64,000 bases of DNA from Epiperipatus broadwayi. Lineage: Eukaryota > Onychophora > Udeonychophora > Euonychophora > Peripatidae. The notes under the pieces are model-generated. The model was not told where the DNA came from, did no database searches, and saw nothing but the letters and a program-made list of their open reading frames with translations. Numbering within the stretch: the stretch's first letter is position 1; the number at the start of each line of letters is the position of its first letter. Position numbers and translations under genes: made by a program. The DNA is taken from the NCBI GenBank assembly GCA_028023455.1, contig JAQFVV010012447.1, forward strand, positions 680,001-744,000, written 5' to 3'. Shown in pieces: positions 34,575 through 47,746 of the stretch.

Positions 34575-37500
34575 GTGATGTGATGTATTATGGCTTCTCC
34601 TTAAACGAAGTCAAGAATATCTCAGCAATTATGCCCAGATAAACCTGTTAGCCACTTTATTTTACATTCCCCACTCTAAATTTACCCATAATCTGCTCTA
34701 TCCCATTTCCACAACATAATCTTTGTCAACTCTATAACCTTTATATCTAAATCCCTCTTATCTTTTCCCAAACCCAACATAAAAACCAATAATTCACTTT
34801 CTGTATAATCACTCTTTTCATATTTATTTTTCCACAACTTCATTATATGTACCCTTTCTGTTTTCAAACATTTACATTCAATTAACAAATGCCTAATATT
34901 TTCTATTCCTTCCTTACATAATTTACAAAATAAATCACCCATATTTTTCCATTTACATGTATATTCTTTTGTAGCTAAAGATCCCGTTCGAGCCTTAAAC
35001 AATAAACTACTTTCTTTACTATTATCATATTTTAACTCACACCTAATATTCTGTTTATTTCTATATATATTTAAACTTTTTACTCTCCATACTATTTCTC
35101 CATCTCTCTAACTCCCTATTCTTTATTAATAAATTTATTCTTTTATCCCATTCCTTACTACTATAACACTCAACAATCCTCTTAATACAATCATCCCATC
35201 TTTTGTACAAATATACTGATATAAATTCTTTATCCAAATCTTTTGCATACCGCATTACCTTTCTCACCCATTTTGTTACCTGCCCTTTACTCATAACCCA
35301 ATTAAATACTATTTTAGCTATTCTTTTATTATCCATAAACTGCAATCTACCAAACATTTTCATTTTACTTTTTGCATCTCTCATATGAAAACTTGACCAT
35401 CCCATTTCTCCTTGAATTGCCTCCCTTGCTGTCCATACTTCTACATCCAATGCACGTCTTCCTACTTCCCTTTGAGCTTTTTCTAAGTAATTTAATATCT
35501 TTTTACTAACATATAATGCATCATTACCATATGTTAACCCTGCTACTGCAACTCCTTTCCATATCATTCTAGCTACATCATATTTACTATATGAAAACAT
35601 TATTAATTTCTTTATCAATCCCTTTCTTTTCTTTGCTTCATTTATCAATTTTTTCTCCCATTCATCCAAATAATTTTTCTGATTACTTAAAATAATTCCC
35701 AAATAACTATATCTATTTACCACACTTAATTTAATATCTCCCAATAAAAATTCTACATCTTCTCTTTCCCCAGTATTAATCATCATTATATTCGATTTTT
35801 CTTCACTAAATTTAATCCCCATCTCTTTACCCACCCTTGCACATGTCCTCAACATAACTTCCATATCTTCTCTTTTTTCTGCACATAAAAATATATCATC
35901 CGCAAAAAAAAAGACCTGACAAAATATATACTCCCTTACTACCTATTAACGGTATCTCTATCCCTCTTCCTAATTTTTCTTTTGCTCTTTCCATTTCACT
36001 CAATACAACACAAACAAAATAGGTGACATAGGGCATCCTTGCCTTAGTCCCACACCATTTTTAACTTTAATTGATTCTATATTCCCTAATTGATATATAT
36101 AATAATTATTTTCATATAATTTCTCAATAATGTCTATTAAAGCTTCATCCATTCCCAAATTTGCTAAATTTATCCATAATGTATTTTTATTTACTCTATC
36201 ATATGCCTTCTCTATATCTATAAAACTCATATATAACTGTTTACCTGCATTCCTACTCATATCCATAAGTTGTGTAACTACAAATAAACTCTCCTATATG
36301 CCTATCTAATCTAAAACCTCCTTGCATTTCCCCCCACTACATTATTCCCTTCCATCCATTTTACAACTTTACTAGCCACCATATACGAGAAAACTTTATA
36401 TAAAACTGATGTTACCACTATTGGTCTATAATTATTCAACTTTCTATGATCCTTACCCTTTCCTTTAAATAATAACCTTACTCTTGTATTACTCCAACTA
36501 CTTGGGAAAATTCTATTCTGTGCTATTTTATTAAAACAGGATAATAACTTTACTTTTGCCCTATATCCTAAATTCATTACCATCTCTACTGCCCATCCAT
36601 CTAAACCTCTTGCCTTCTCACTTTTCAATTTCTTCTCTACTTCATTTAGTTCATTTTTTGAAAACCTAATATTCCCATTACTATATTCTTTCATATTTTC
36701 TAACACTCTCATTCACATCTAACATCTTTTCTATATTCATTACATAACTATTTAAGATTCTCTCTAAATCTTCTCTAAAGCTACACTCTAGTCCTTCATC
36801 ATGTAGTAATACTAACTCTCTCTCCCTTACATTTCTCCTTTTAATATAATTCCAATTTTTTTTACTCCCATCTCTTCCACTTTTATTAATATCCTCCAAC
36901 AATTTACTATTCAATTTCATTCTCTCTCTATAAATGTATATTTTAGCCAACTTCTTTTCTAAATACTTTTCCCATTTAGCATTAATATCTTTTTCACTTT
37001 CCTTATTCTTAATAGCACACTTATATTCTCTACATGCTTCTTTCCTTTCTTTTACACTTTTACTAATTCTCATTTTTTTATTACTTTTATTCTTCTGAAT
37101 ATTCTCAACTAAAACCCTATTTGCCACATTTGCTACTTCTTTACACCAGTCCTAATACTCATCCCCAATCCACTCTTCCATTATTTCTTCAACTTGTATT
37201 TTATACTCTTCCAACTTATTCTTATCATTCACTCTCCATCCACATCTTTCACTATTATTTCTACTTTTATTTCTATTCTCCATCACATTACTAACCATTT
37301 CAATTACAATGAAATTATGATCACTAGTGCATACTTTTTCTTCATTATCAAACACCTTAATTTTCCGTATTTTATTTATTCCTTCTTTCTCTACCAATAC
37401 AATCTATTGTGTGAAATATATTATTTCTGGACCATGTGTATTGTCCCTCATAAATATTTAATAAATTTCCAATACTCAAATTCACTTTCTGACAAAAATT

Positions 37501-37655
37501 CTTCAAATGCTGTCCATTTTTATTATCTACATCATCAATGTCGTCAATATGTCCATTCATATCCCCTATAGCCATTGTTCTCTTCCCCTTTTCTTTAAAA
37601 CTTTGTATAGCCATAATAATATTAATAATTGTATGGTGCTGCACTCTTACAGCAC
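34575..37655 (-). mobile_element. APE-type non-LTR retrotransposon (LINE), 5' truncated, with reverse transcriptase
   Basis: On the minus strand, from high to low coordinates: the end of an apurinic-type endonuclease (GDMNGHID, then GQYTWSRNNIFHTIDCI at 37644-37372 and TSDHNFIVIE by 37152); a basic linker (37127-36681); the RT palm with KARGLDGWAVEMV and NNYRPIVVTS (36712-36311), FIDIEKAYDRVN and LRQGCPMSPILF (36266-36000) and FADD (codons on 35895-35903); a thumb and C-terminal region with YLGI and GLTYGNDAL (35864-35061); and a C-x2-C...H...C knuckle, CKLCKEGIENIRHLLIECKC, by 34682. The frame breaks several times, including one extra base in the A9/T9 run at 35904-35912 just before FADD. 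Inactive now, but the best-preserved of five copies in the window. I cannot assign the clade firmly. Confidence 0.85.
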
Positions 37656-38656
37656 ATGACTAAATTAAAAATTTATTTTTGTGCGTGTATAAAAATCGGT
37701 TTTTTCTTAGACGTATATGATTGTAATTCAATGCTGCAATTGATCAAATTATAATAAGAGTATATATATATAACGAGAAATGATTCTAATATGATGTTAT
37801 TAAAATAAATTGATTAAACAAAATGGGAAAGATAATAGTTATTGCTTAACAATGGATCTTCATACATAATATTTAGGCAGAAACTCAATGACTAATAAAA
37901 AGATTTAATAATAATTGATATAATAAAACTATAAAGATGATATGCTAATTGAATCACTTTTTTGATATTTCTTGATGTAGTAAAACTAGCATAGACACGT
38001 GAAAAGATATAATTATATTAAATCAGTATTTGGCACATTTTTATATGACAATCTTTTGCATGAGTAGAATAATTTTGGTCATTTTATGAATAATGAAACT
38101 CGGATAACTAATTTTAATAAAATATTAATATTACCAATTTATTTATATGAAGTTAAATCAATCGCTTAGAATTTTTAAAATATACTGATAATTTAGCTTC
38201 AAAATTATTGGAATTATTTTAGGAGTATGTGGAACTATGAAACTTTTTTAAAATATATATATACTTGAAACTTCCATTTCACCAATCATTTGTAAACATT
38301 TTAAAACTTTTCTTCAAATGTCTTTATATATATGTTTCTTGAATGGATGAATTAGAAAATGTAGGAATATTACTGTTTTTACTGATATTCTTTCTTTTAA
38401 AAAAATGGCAGATATATTTGTCTGATGCAAGAGTTCATCAAATTAAATCCATATAAGGTAAATCATAACATTTAGTTGAAAACATTTATTACATTCAAAT
38501 ATCAGCTTTTCAAGCCAATTGTGCATGCGCTTTGCTTTGCGAGTGTTAATAATAATAAATGAATATATTTATATAAATAATAAAGAAAAATGAGAAAAAA
38601 TAATTGCAAAATCATTTTGTTAGGATAATCATTGATTAGAAAGTGTAGATATTCAT
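37656..38656. other. Interval with no recognised feature
   Basis: AT-rich sequence beyond the LINE truncation point, with short TA runs (near 37759 and 38255). No repeat family or coding resemblance was seen. Confidence 0.55.
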
Positions 38657-38805
38657 AGGCAAAACTCTCCATATAGTAGTGCCACTCAGTGCAAGCCAGA
38701 GTAATCAATGGATGGCTTGCACTGAGTGGCACTACTATATGGAGAGTTTTGCCTCTGTGAAAAACAGCTTGTGTAAGCATAAAGAATGGTGATCATGTGA
38801 TGTTT
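38657..38805. mobile_element. Family A repeat, copy 7: perfect 41-bp inverted repeat
   Basis: 38657-38697 (AGGCAAAACTCTCCATATAG, TAGTGCCACTCAGTGCAAGC, C) is the exact reverse complement of 38714-38754; all 41 positions pair, around a 16-nt loop. The family's other end follows (CAGCTTGTGTAAGCATAAAG, AATGGTGATCATGTGAT). The core between the ends is deleted. Perfect identity implies a recent origin or ongoing homogenisation of the arms. The open frame through it is accidental. Confidence 0.85.
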
Positions 38806-38999
38806 GAAAGTGTAGATATTAATAAAAATAAAAACATGCTTGCCTGGCAAAATTCATCAAATTGAAGATATGGTAGTTAATTATATTCACATTGGATATA
38901 TTTTTGATATAAGCATTATGGATAATCTATATAATCTAATAGAACTCATAATTGGAATAATATAGTTAATTGTTTCTAAAAGAAAAAATATTATTGTAT

Positions 39000-41640
39000 T
39001 ATTTTAGAAGTCCATTTAAAAGATGTTTTTATTCATTAATTTGTTCTACTAGTGATACATAAAGCAAATAATATAAAAAACAATATGGTGTTCTTATATT
39101 TATTAAAGATAAAAATGGGATAAGACGTACATTTGTGAAACTCACATAAAAATCAAAACAATATTATGTATTCTCTTTTTTGAGAGAAAACCAAAATGAA
39201 TATGGGATCATCCAAATAAAGGCGTACTAGAAATCAAATTATATTTTGGTTAATGGAAAATATAATATTGTAATGTGCTTAATAGATTCAGCACAGAAAA
39301 CAATTATTAGTTAAGGTATAAGATACAGATTAATGCAAAGCTTAAAAAACAAAAGATATTAACAATTGCTATCTCTAATATTAATATACATTTTAATAAA
39401 TTTAAACTAGAAACTGAAAACATTAAAAAATATATAAACAAACTTTGACAGCATCTCTGACTTGAATGAAATCAATACAATAACGGCCAATATATATATA
39501 AAAAAGAACAATTTATCAGTGTATTCAGTGAAGCATTTTACAAAAACCAGACAAGATTTCAAAATATTTTTAAGTGATATATTTAAAAGAATTGAATATG
39601 TGAGGCTCTATTAAATGCTAAAAAAAATTTTGATGACAAAAGAAAATATAGTTAGTTATAAAGTAGCAGAAAGAAACACTAAAGAAGAATAAAAGTCTCA
39701 AAAATATAAAGCAACATCTTTGCAAGGATAGCAAAATGTTTTAGCCATAAAAATAATAGAGCTATTACTAAAAATAAAAATAAATATCATATAGTGGTGA
39801 AGTTTCATAGTATAAAAAACAAATCAAATTAGCCAATATAACTATAACATTTTTTAAATGCCAAGTATTTTAAATGAAAAAATAAACACATAATTAAATC
39901 TGTTAAGAAAGTGCTCTAGGCAACAATGCAATAATTAAATAAATGTTGTAAAAGAAATCAATGAAAAAATAGGAAATTGTTAGTTAAAATTATATATTAA
40001 ATATTTAGTAATAAAGTTTCACCAGATGATTGGATGAAATAATGATATTAATATTAAGAAAATGAAAATAAGAGAAATTATATACCTATCAAAATTTTGT
40101 CAATTTCATTAAAATTCTTTACTAAGTTCATTACAGTTCATCTATAAACAACTTTGGACTCAATACAATCAAAGAGATAAGCTGAGTTTTATCATGGTTA
40201 TAGTACAACAGTTCACATCCAGATAATAAAAGAAATTATAGAAAAATCAATAAGGAAGAATAACTATTATGCTTTGGATTTGTAGATTATGAAAAGTGAT
40301 TTGGTTTTACAAGCATTTCTGCAATGATAAATGTTTTTGGAATATCAAAAAATGTATCTGATATATAAACAATTTTGGAAGAATATTTACCAAAATGCAA
40401 TAATAATGATAAGATTGCATGGTAACACTAAGAAAATTAGCGTTATCAAAGGTGTGTAACATGATATTTCCATATATTCTAAACATTTTTTCAGCATTTT
40501 TATGAAAAATATTTTGTGGGTTAAAATGAAGAACTAAGAAAATAAAAATTACTTGATATTATTTAATTAAACTTATTTCCAAGACGATGTGGTTATTTTG
40601 CAAATAATATTTCAAAACATCAGGAAATGTTTATACAAATTAGCCAAATGAAAGCCAAAAAAAAAACCTGAAATAATATAAATGCTAAAAACATTACTGT
40701 TCAATGTCTTTTCATAAAGGAGAAAATCATGACCAAAAATAAGAAATTAGGAGTTAAGAACTATAATTATCTTGTCAGATTAATAATACGTATGGAATTA
40801 TAATAGATGAAACTAAACATGAGTAGAATGTTTTTGATAGAAATAACAGAATATTTAAAAAAATAGCCTACATGTTTTGAAATGAATATTTTTTATTACA
40901 TGTGTTTTACTGTTCTTATTTATGGATTTGAGATTTGGATATATAATAGATTAATTATATAGAAACCGCAAATAACATAAACCACATATGGAAAGATGTA
41001 TAGTAAAATTAATGAGAGGATTGAGAAGAAACAAATATCACTGGTATTATTATAAATAAATAAAAGGCTGAAATAGTGTTATCAGGACATCAATAGAAGA
41101 GATAGCAATAGATGAATAATTAAAATTTTAAATTTGATATAACAAGTTTAAAAAAACTATAAAGAAACCACTATGAGATAGCTGAATGATATAAGAATCT
41201 TTTCTATAGTGAAGATAGAAACTATGAACCAGTGAAGCTGTTTTAGATTTATAGATCTTCATTTTGAAGTTAATTGATAATAGTTTTAATGGCATAGGTT
41301 CCTTAACTATAAAAGATAAAAGCTATACAGTTTTTAATAATAAATCATTTGTGATATTTATTATATTGTAATGGTGCATGATTGTATATTGGAAAAAATA
41401 TTTTTAAACTTGGAGGTAAAAAAACCAATAAACTCACCACACTGGCTGATTTTAAACTGGATTCCAAGAGATTGTAAAAGACCCAGAAAGAGACCACATG
41501 TGAGATGGATGGATGAAATAAGAAAGTGTGCAGGGATGATGTTGAGAAGAGAACCTAAAGATAGGAAAAGAAAGATTGAACTTGGAGAGACCTTCATCCT
41601 GCAGTGGATGGATAATGATTGATGATGATGATGAATGGTG
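39000..41640 (+). mobile_element. Decayed RTE-like LINE, nearly full RT and C-terminus
   Basis: Protein remnants in order on the + strand: the end of the endonuclease near 39190-39260 (WGSSK*RRTRNQIIF, cf. W.SPNG.TRN.IDFI); RPIS...KFFTKFIT near 40090-40140; a STIDHIQ-like stretch and YYALDL-IMKS near 40200-40290 (RT motif A region); a degraded FADD and ANN segment near 40585-40620; TYG-like residues near 40920; and a good C-terminus at 41371-41622 with RPRKRPHVRWMDEIRKCAGM and GETFILQWMDND. The 3' end is a GATGATGATGATGAA run near 41620-41635, typical of RTE tails. Many stops. The left limit is approximate. Confidence 0.7.
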
Positions 41641-43740
41641 CATCCCCATAGAATGATCACAATCAATTAGCATTGAATAAATGTTAAATATATAAAGAGA
41701 TGCATGAAATCAGTACTGGAATAAAAAATCAGTTATACTAATAATATTTATAAGCAGTGCTATACTAAAAATAAGTTATAAATCACAAATTATCCAGAAT
41801 TACACATAAACAACTCATCAATTAACAGTCATCCCTTGGGACTGAATGTAAAAGAAATATATTATAAACAAATTAATTATCTAGCCACTGACAAACATGG
41901 GGGAAAAGTATAATAATCATCTGCATGCATATCCTAAGTGTGAATCTATTAATCTCAATAAACAGCTGAGATACTGACATGTTGATTATCATTAATGCTC
42001 TGGCCATAAAGTATTATGACTATATAGACCATCTATAAACAATTTTATCTAACAAAAATATAAAATGCAGTGAATGGACTTTAAAGATGATACTTTTATG
42101 CCAACCAGAGAATTAACTGGATGTCCAAATACAAGCATAATCATTCCCCACAAAAATAACTTACAAGATCCTAGGAACTGTAAACAAGAGAAAGTAAAAT
42201 GCATAAGCTTAATCTACTTTTATTTGACTAGTTTTACTGACATAATTTATAAATCCCTTAAACACTTTGCTGTGATGAAATCAATTCATACACATTGCCA
42301 GTTCATAGAACAGACAGATGGAGAAGTAAGACATTAAAAGTATTTTTTTAACAATTATTTAATAAAATCATCTAATAAATAATTAAAAAAGTTGTCAAAT
42401 GACATGATAATATGCTGATTCCAACTTAAATATTTTTTATCAACCAAATATAATTTTATACAATAAGTAATGTTAATTTATAGTTGACTCTTACTAATTC
42501 AATTAACCTTAACTTTAAAGAGGATTTTTTTAAGAATTAAAACTGAAAAACAACATATCAAAGATAAAAAAAAATTAGCTAAAAATCCTCTTAAGAAAAT
42601 GAAATGGTCCTATGCAATTAAATTTTGGAGAGAAAATAAGGTAAAGGAAAAACATGTTCCAATTTAAAAAAATATTAATAGTTATTCATTACCATTCATT
42701 ATCACTTATTTTAAATATATATAAATGTAAATATAATGTGCACATTAAAATACCCTTTTTACCATGGATTTATTTCTTTTCAGTCCTTCTTTGGTACTTC
42801 TACTTTTAAGGTTTATTCCATGTTAGTTTTCTTTTATTAAATGTCTCCATTAAAACATTTCCAGGGTGATGTACACAGTTAAATTTTTCCATATTTATAA
42901 TAAAATATATTTAAATTTCACACAGACTGAATTTTTTTCCAATATAATAATTTAGAGGTCAGGTTAATACACAGAAAGAGATTCTCATGCTCTTAAAAGA
43001 AGACAAGACTGATTGCATATTACTTCAGGGTTATTCTTCTCTTACATTTTTTTAGTGAACAGGTTTATATGGTGAAGTTTAATAATGTTTAGTTTCTTGC
43101 TAAAATTTAGCATATGGTTTTTCTTCAAATTCATTTTAAAATCTTTTTTTACTTGTAGTGAGATGAGTTACTTCAGACTATTAAAACTTATTATTCATTG
43201 TTTTTTTCTGCAGCTGAACTTCTGCTATTGTTTTCTTCAACAACTTAATCTAGAAAAACTTGCTACTTATTTTTAACACCTTGGTAAAGAAAACCTTCTG
43301 CTATTGATTTCTTTAATAGTTTGGTCAAGAATGATTGTTCTTCACAAGACAGTAAGGTCTACTGCTTTAACTGACCCATTATTTTTTGGAACAATCCTGT
43401 ATTCACCCATTCATATAACCTCTCAAACATATCCACATTAAATCTTGACCAATTGGGTCTATTTTTACATAAAGGTTATTTAAAGATTTTTATTCTATTT
43501 TCAATCTAAAAAATCCAGTCATAATTTTTAAAATTTATCTTTAGTTATTTTGTTTTCTTATGCCAAAAGAAAAACAAGATAATCTTTAATTACATTAATT
43601 TGAAAAACATTGTCTTTTGTTTTGGCAAGAGATAAAGAAAAAAGAAAAAAAAACAACTTTAATTAATTAAAACAAAATTTCTTAACAAAATGTTAAAATC
43701 TCATTTTTTACTTTTCTTTTAAAAACATTATTTATCTCTC
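41641..43740. other. Interval with no recognised feature
   Basis: AT-rich. Short open frames (for example 42074-42337) show no family resemblance or codon bias that I can detect by eye. T- and A-rich tracts precede the microsatellite that starts at 43740. Confidence 0.55.
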
Positions 43741-44139
43741 TCTCTCTTCTTCTTCTTCTTCTTCTTCTTCTTCTTCTTCTTCTTCTTCTTCTTCTTCTTC
43801 TTCTTCTTCTTCTTCTTCTTCTTCTTCTTCTTCTTCTTCTTCTTCTTCTTCTTCTTCTTCTTCTTCTTCTTCTTCTTCTTCTTCTTCTTCTTCTTCTTCT
43901 TCTTCTTCTTCTTCTTCTTCTTCTTCTTCTTCTTCTTCTTCTTCTTCTTCTTCTTCTTCTTCTTCTTCTTCTTCTTCTTTCTTCTTCTTCTTCTTCTTCT
44001 TCTTCTTCTTCTTCTTCTTCTTCTTCTTCTTCTTCTTCTTCTTCTTCTTCTTCTTCTTCTTCTTCTTCTTCTTCTTCTTCTTCTTCTTCTTCTTCTTCTT
44101 CTTCTTCTTCTTCTTCTTCTTCTTCTTCTTCTTCTTCTT

Positions 44140-44216
<77 letters not shown>

Positions 44217-44233
44217 CATCATCATCATCATCT
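43740..44233 (+). repeat. Compound microsatellite (TC)n-(TTC)~140-(TTA)~16-(ATC)n
   Basis: About 420 bp of TTC (43747-44168, GAA on the minus strand), followed by about 48 bp of TTA and about 18 bp of ATC. A single extra T near 43980 shifts the triplet phase, which is why the minus strand translates as poly-Arg on one side and poly-Lys on the other. Long GAA/TTC tracts are known to form triplex DNA and to expand. Assemblies often misjudge such lengths. Confidence 0.98.
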
Positions 44234-45156
44234 TTTTAAAAAAAAAATTAAAGCTAGATGAAATTACTGAAGAGAAAAAAAAATTATTTATCTTAATACA
44301 TTTTTTACAAAAATTAAAGTTACTTTCAGCCATCCACTCTATTTCACACAACTGAAGCACATGACCACACATGTGAAAAAGATAAAGGATCTCCAATGTG
44401 AAAAAATAACACATCTTTATTGGTTGTATGATATAGAGTGAATAGTTGAAGGAAATGTAAAAGTCTATGTTCATATTTCCTATATTACATCTAGACTTCA
44501 GGTATGTAAAATATACTTGTATTTAAAATATTAAAAATTAAAGTTAAATCATTACAATTACTGAAGAGAGGGAGAAAACCTTTTAAAATTACTATTTATT
44601 CTTTTTTTCTTTTTTACAATCATTTATAACAAATTATAATTATCCACATTATTACTATTTTTAGAAAAAATGTTTAGAATTTTCATATTATTATTTAATA
44701 AAGAAAAATATTTGAATAAATTAAATACCCATTAAGCAACAAAAAATCAAATTTAGTATTTTCTTATTGATTAAATATATTTTTAATTTATGAGGCTTGT
44801 AATATCTGATATGGCCACAATATATAATATCGATTAATGGATCCAATATAATGTCATTGAGATTAGTAATGCCCTGATCTGATAAAATGCAAAAAACCTA
44901 AAGATTTCTCTGCAATTCCACAAAATGTTAAAAGTGGATAGAAAATAGTCTTTATTTTGGTTGGAGAGTTGTATAATGATATAATGTTAACCTGTAAACA
45001 TTGACATGGAGATTCCAGTCTTTGATATCTAAGTCACCTGATGAGTGAAGGTTATTTATAAAATGCATACATAGTGAAAGATGGTCTCAGTTCTTATACT
45101 GGTAGATGCTAACAATATGGTGATGTTGAATTGGCATATGTGCTGATAAAAGTAAA
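44234..45156. other. Interval with no recognised feature
   Basis: AT-rich sequence between two microsatellites, with no coding or repeat family resemblance. Confidence 0.5.
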
Positions 45157-45196
45157 ACACACACATACACACACACACATATATATATATATATAA
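45157..45196 (+). repeat. (CA)n-(TA)n microsatellite
   Basis: Alternating AC units with one interruption, then about nine AT units, directly before an RTE 3' fragment. Confidence 0.9.
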
Positions 45197-45325
45197 ATTC
45201 AGCATGTGAGATGGATGGATGAAATAAGGAAGTGTGCTGGAATGATGAATATAAGAGAGGCTAGGGATTGAAGACACTGGATTAATCATGGACAGACCTT
45301 CATCCTGCAGTGGATCACTAGTGGT
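45196..45325 (+). mobile_element. RTE-like LINE 3' end fragment
   Basis: The + strand encodes VRWMDEIRKCAGMMNIREAR D, then GQTFILQWITSG, matching the C-terminus at 41371-41622. The copy is about 130 bp long and 5' truncated at the microsatellite. Confidence 0.7.
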
Positions 45326-45599
45326 TGATTCTAAAATACAACCATTTTGAAGAAGTATATTAATGAAGCATTAATTGAAGTATGTCATTGTGAAAAAAAA
45401 TAATGAAGCAATAAGTAACAATTAAAGGCTCCTTATAGACAAAACAAAAATTATAAGTAAGAAATTTTAATTTGTTTTAGGTTCTCCATAATTTTTAATG
45501 AAATAAACTATAGGCTTAAAAAGTGATATTCCAATTACAGATTTATTCAGAGCATTAATATTTACTAGACTAATATTTTAACTTGAGAATCTACTATTT

Positions 45600-46115
45600 C
45601 TCAATAAATAATAGCTAGAAATTCAACAACAAACACTGTCAGATGATTAGAATTAATCATAGAATTATACATGATTGGAGTGATTTTGATCGGAATAACT
45701 TAGTATTAAAAGGAAATGTGGCTATGTGCTTGAAAAGAAAGGTCTTTCATAGATGAGTTTTTACCATTTTTTACTTATGGATCTGAGATTTAGACAAAAC
45801 AGAAGTTCAATATAAAATCTTAAGACCACAAAACAAAAATTGGAGAGGTATATGTTGAGAATGATAATGAGGAATTAAAAGCAAAATAGTGGGATTAGAG
45901 TAAAAACAGATATTCACATTATTGGAAGATATGATGATAAATAGACTATTGAAAGCTTTAAATTGATGCTAAAGATTGTAAAAAAAAATATAAAGAGATT
46001 ATGTAGAAGAAGATGGAACACAAAAGAATGTTTACTGGAATGATATGGGGAAAATGTAGATAAGATAAAACGAATCAACTTTGGAGAGACCTTCATCCTA
46101 TAGTGTATTGATAAT
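45600..46115 (+). mobile_element. RTE-like LINE fragment, RT-distal region to 3' end
   Basis: TYGSEI*TKQ near 45770-45800 corresponds to TYGSETWTL. A decayed GRP-W-DE region follows near 45990, and the copy ends with GETFIL near 46085-46100, just as in the other copies. Stops are frequent. The open frame on the opposite strand (45914-46096) is a shadow. Confidence 0.6.
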
Positions 46116-47746
46116 AAGTTTAAAATGATTTAAATATGGTGAGATGGATTGAAAGTAATGTGTGGTAAATATTAAAAAGATTTTAAAATGATTGACTACA
46201 ATATTTAACAATTTCACTTGTCAATTATATATATATATATATTATTTATATAATCATATTTTTCATCCATTGACTATTTATCATCTGTGCAATATGAATA
46301 TAAAAAAGTGATGATTTGAAATTCTATATACATACAAATGATACTAAAAACATTCCAGCTTCAAAATCAAACTAATCATAATTTAAATGTGATTTGTTTC
46401 TATGTGAATGTTCAAGTGTTTGAAATTTTCATCTCATCTTTGCGAAGTAAAATACAAATATAATGAGCAAGAATTGATCTGGTAACAACTCAGTATTTGC
46501 TGTAAGTTTTAAAGGAGTGTGTGCCAAATATGAAAGGTTTTATTGATCACATATTTATACAAGTAATGAAATATTCCGTAAGTAAATAGTGATTATGATA
46601 TTAAATATAGGCAATTGTTGTTCATTCAGTCCCTATATTTGAGTAGCCATTTATATGCTATTAAAACTTATAGTGATGTCTATGTAGGATCAGATAATGG
46701 TGCTAGTTTGACGATGATGATGATCCAAAATATAAACAACATCAGTGATTTTATTAATTATAATAAAAGTAAAGAATAGAATAATATAAATTATTTATAT
46801 AATTAGATTACTACAAGTGAATTGCAAATATGTGTGCATATACTATGTGCCTGGTTTATATATCATACCTTTGACATTTTAAATTAGACAATACATTATA
46901 ACAGGTGTTAGTAATTACTCAGGCTCCCAAAAGAATATTCGTAATTCTTTGATTAAAGTAAAATGCATCATTCGACTAACTTTCTAAAAAACTATTCCGT
47001 TCTGCACACTGATCAGAGCTAGTTTGAATAGAATAACAGACTCGAATAATGGTATAATGTATATAGGTTGAAAAAACACATCACTAACAAAAATCCATAA
47101 AAAAGTAATTAGCAACACTCCAATAAAATTAATAAAATAAATGGTGATACAAGCAATTATTTAAATTATAGATAAATAATTCTGATATAATTTACATGGT
47201 GCTTATCTTTTTTTAAATTTTATTTTAAGTAATTGAAAGCAAAATAATTTCTTTCTATATCTTTTTTTTTTTTTTTAAATAATGTTTACGAATACTAGCA
47301 TAGAGTTCTCTCATTTACATATATACTGTACTACGTGATAACTTTAAGAAAGTTGTAAAATAATAATTGATAAAATGATTTTTAAAAACTTATTACTAAG
47401 TTCATTTGCACATGTTTTATGTTAAGCGTATGCACGTAATGTATGGATATACAAAGTTTTATAATAAGAAACTATTAATATTTTTAATATAATTACTACA
47501 AGTTAAATATTCTTTTAATTAAATATTAGAGTGACATATTTAAATAAATTTATATTATAGCTATAAATTTTATCATGGCAGATTTACCTGAATAAATTTA
47601 AAAAATATATTTTTAAAATTCTATAAAGATATAAGTTTATTTCTGATGATGTAAACGTTTTGTAGTTAATTTTAATTTCATTTAGTTATTTGCTGCTATG
47701 AATTCAATAATAGTCTATTGAAAGAAAATATTAGTTTCTGATTTTA
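46116..47746. other. Interval with no recognised feature
   Basis: AT-rich DNA with short TA microsatellites (near 46225) and a T-run (near 47262). No supported gene or repeat family. Confidence 0.55.

Noticed and set aside
37194-37571. A 125-codon plus-strand frame opposite the LINE
   Set aside because: It is the antisense shadow of the endonuclease part of the minus-strand LINE.
42074-42337. An 87-codon open frame on the plus strand
   Set aside because: No family resemblance and ordinary for AT-rich DNA of this length.
43728-44474. A 248-codon minus-strand frame with poly-Ile, poly-Arg and poly-Lys
   Set aside because: It is the translation of the TTC/TTA/ATC microsatellite and its flanks. 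The switch from Arg to Lys is a one-base slip in the repeat.
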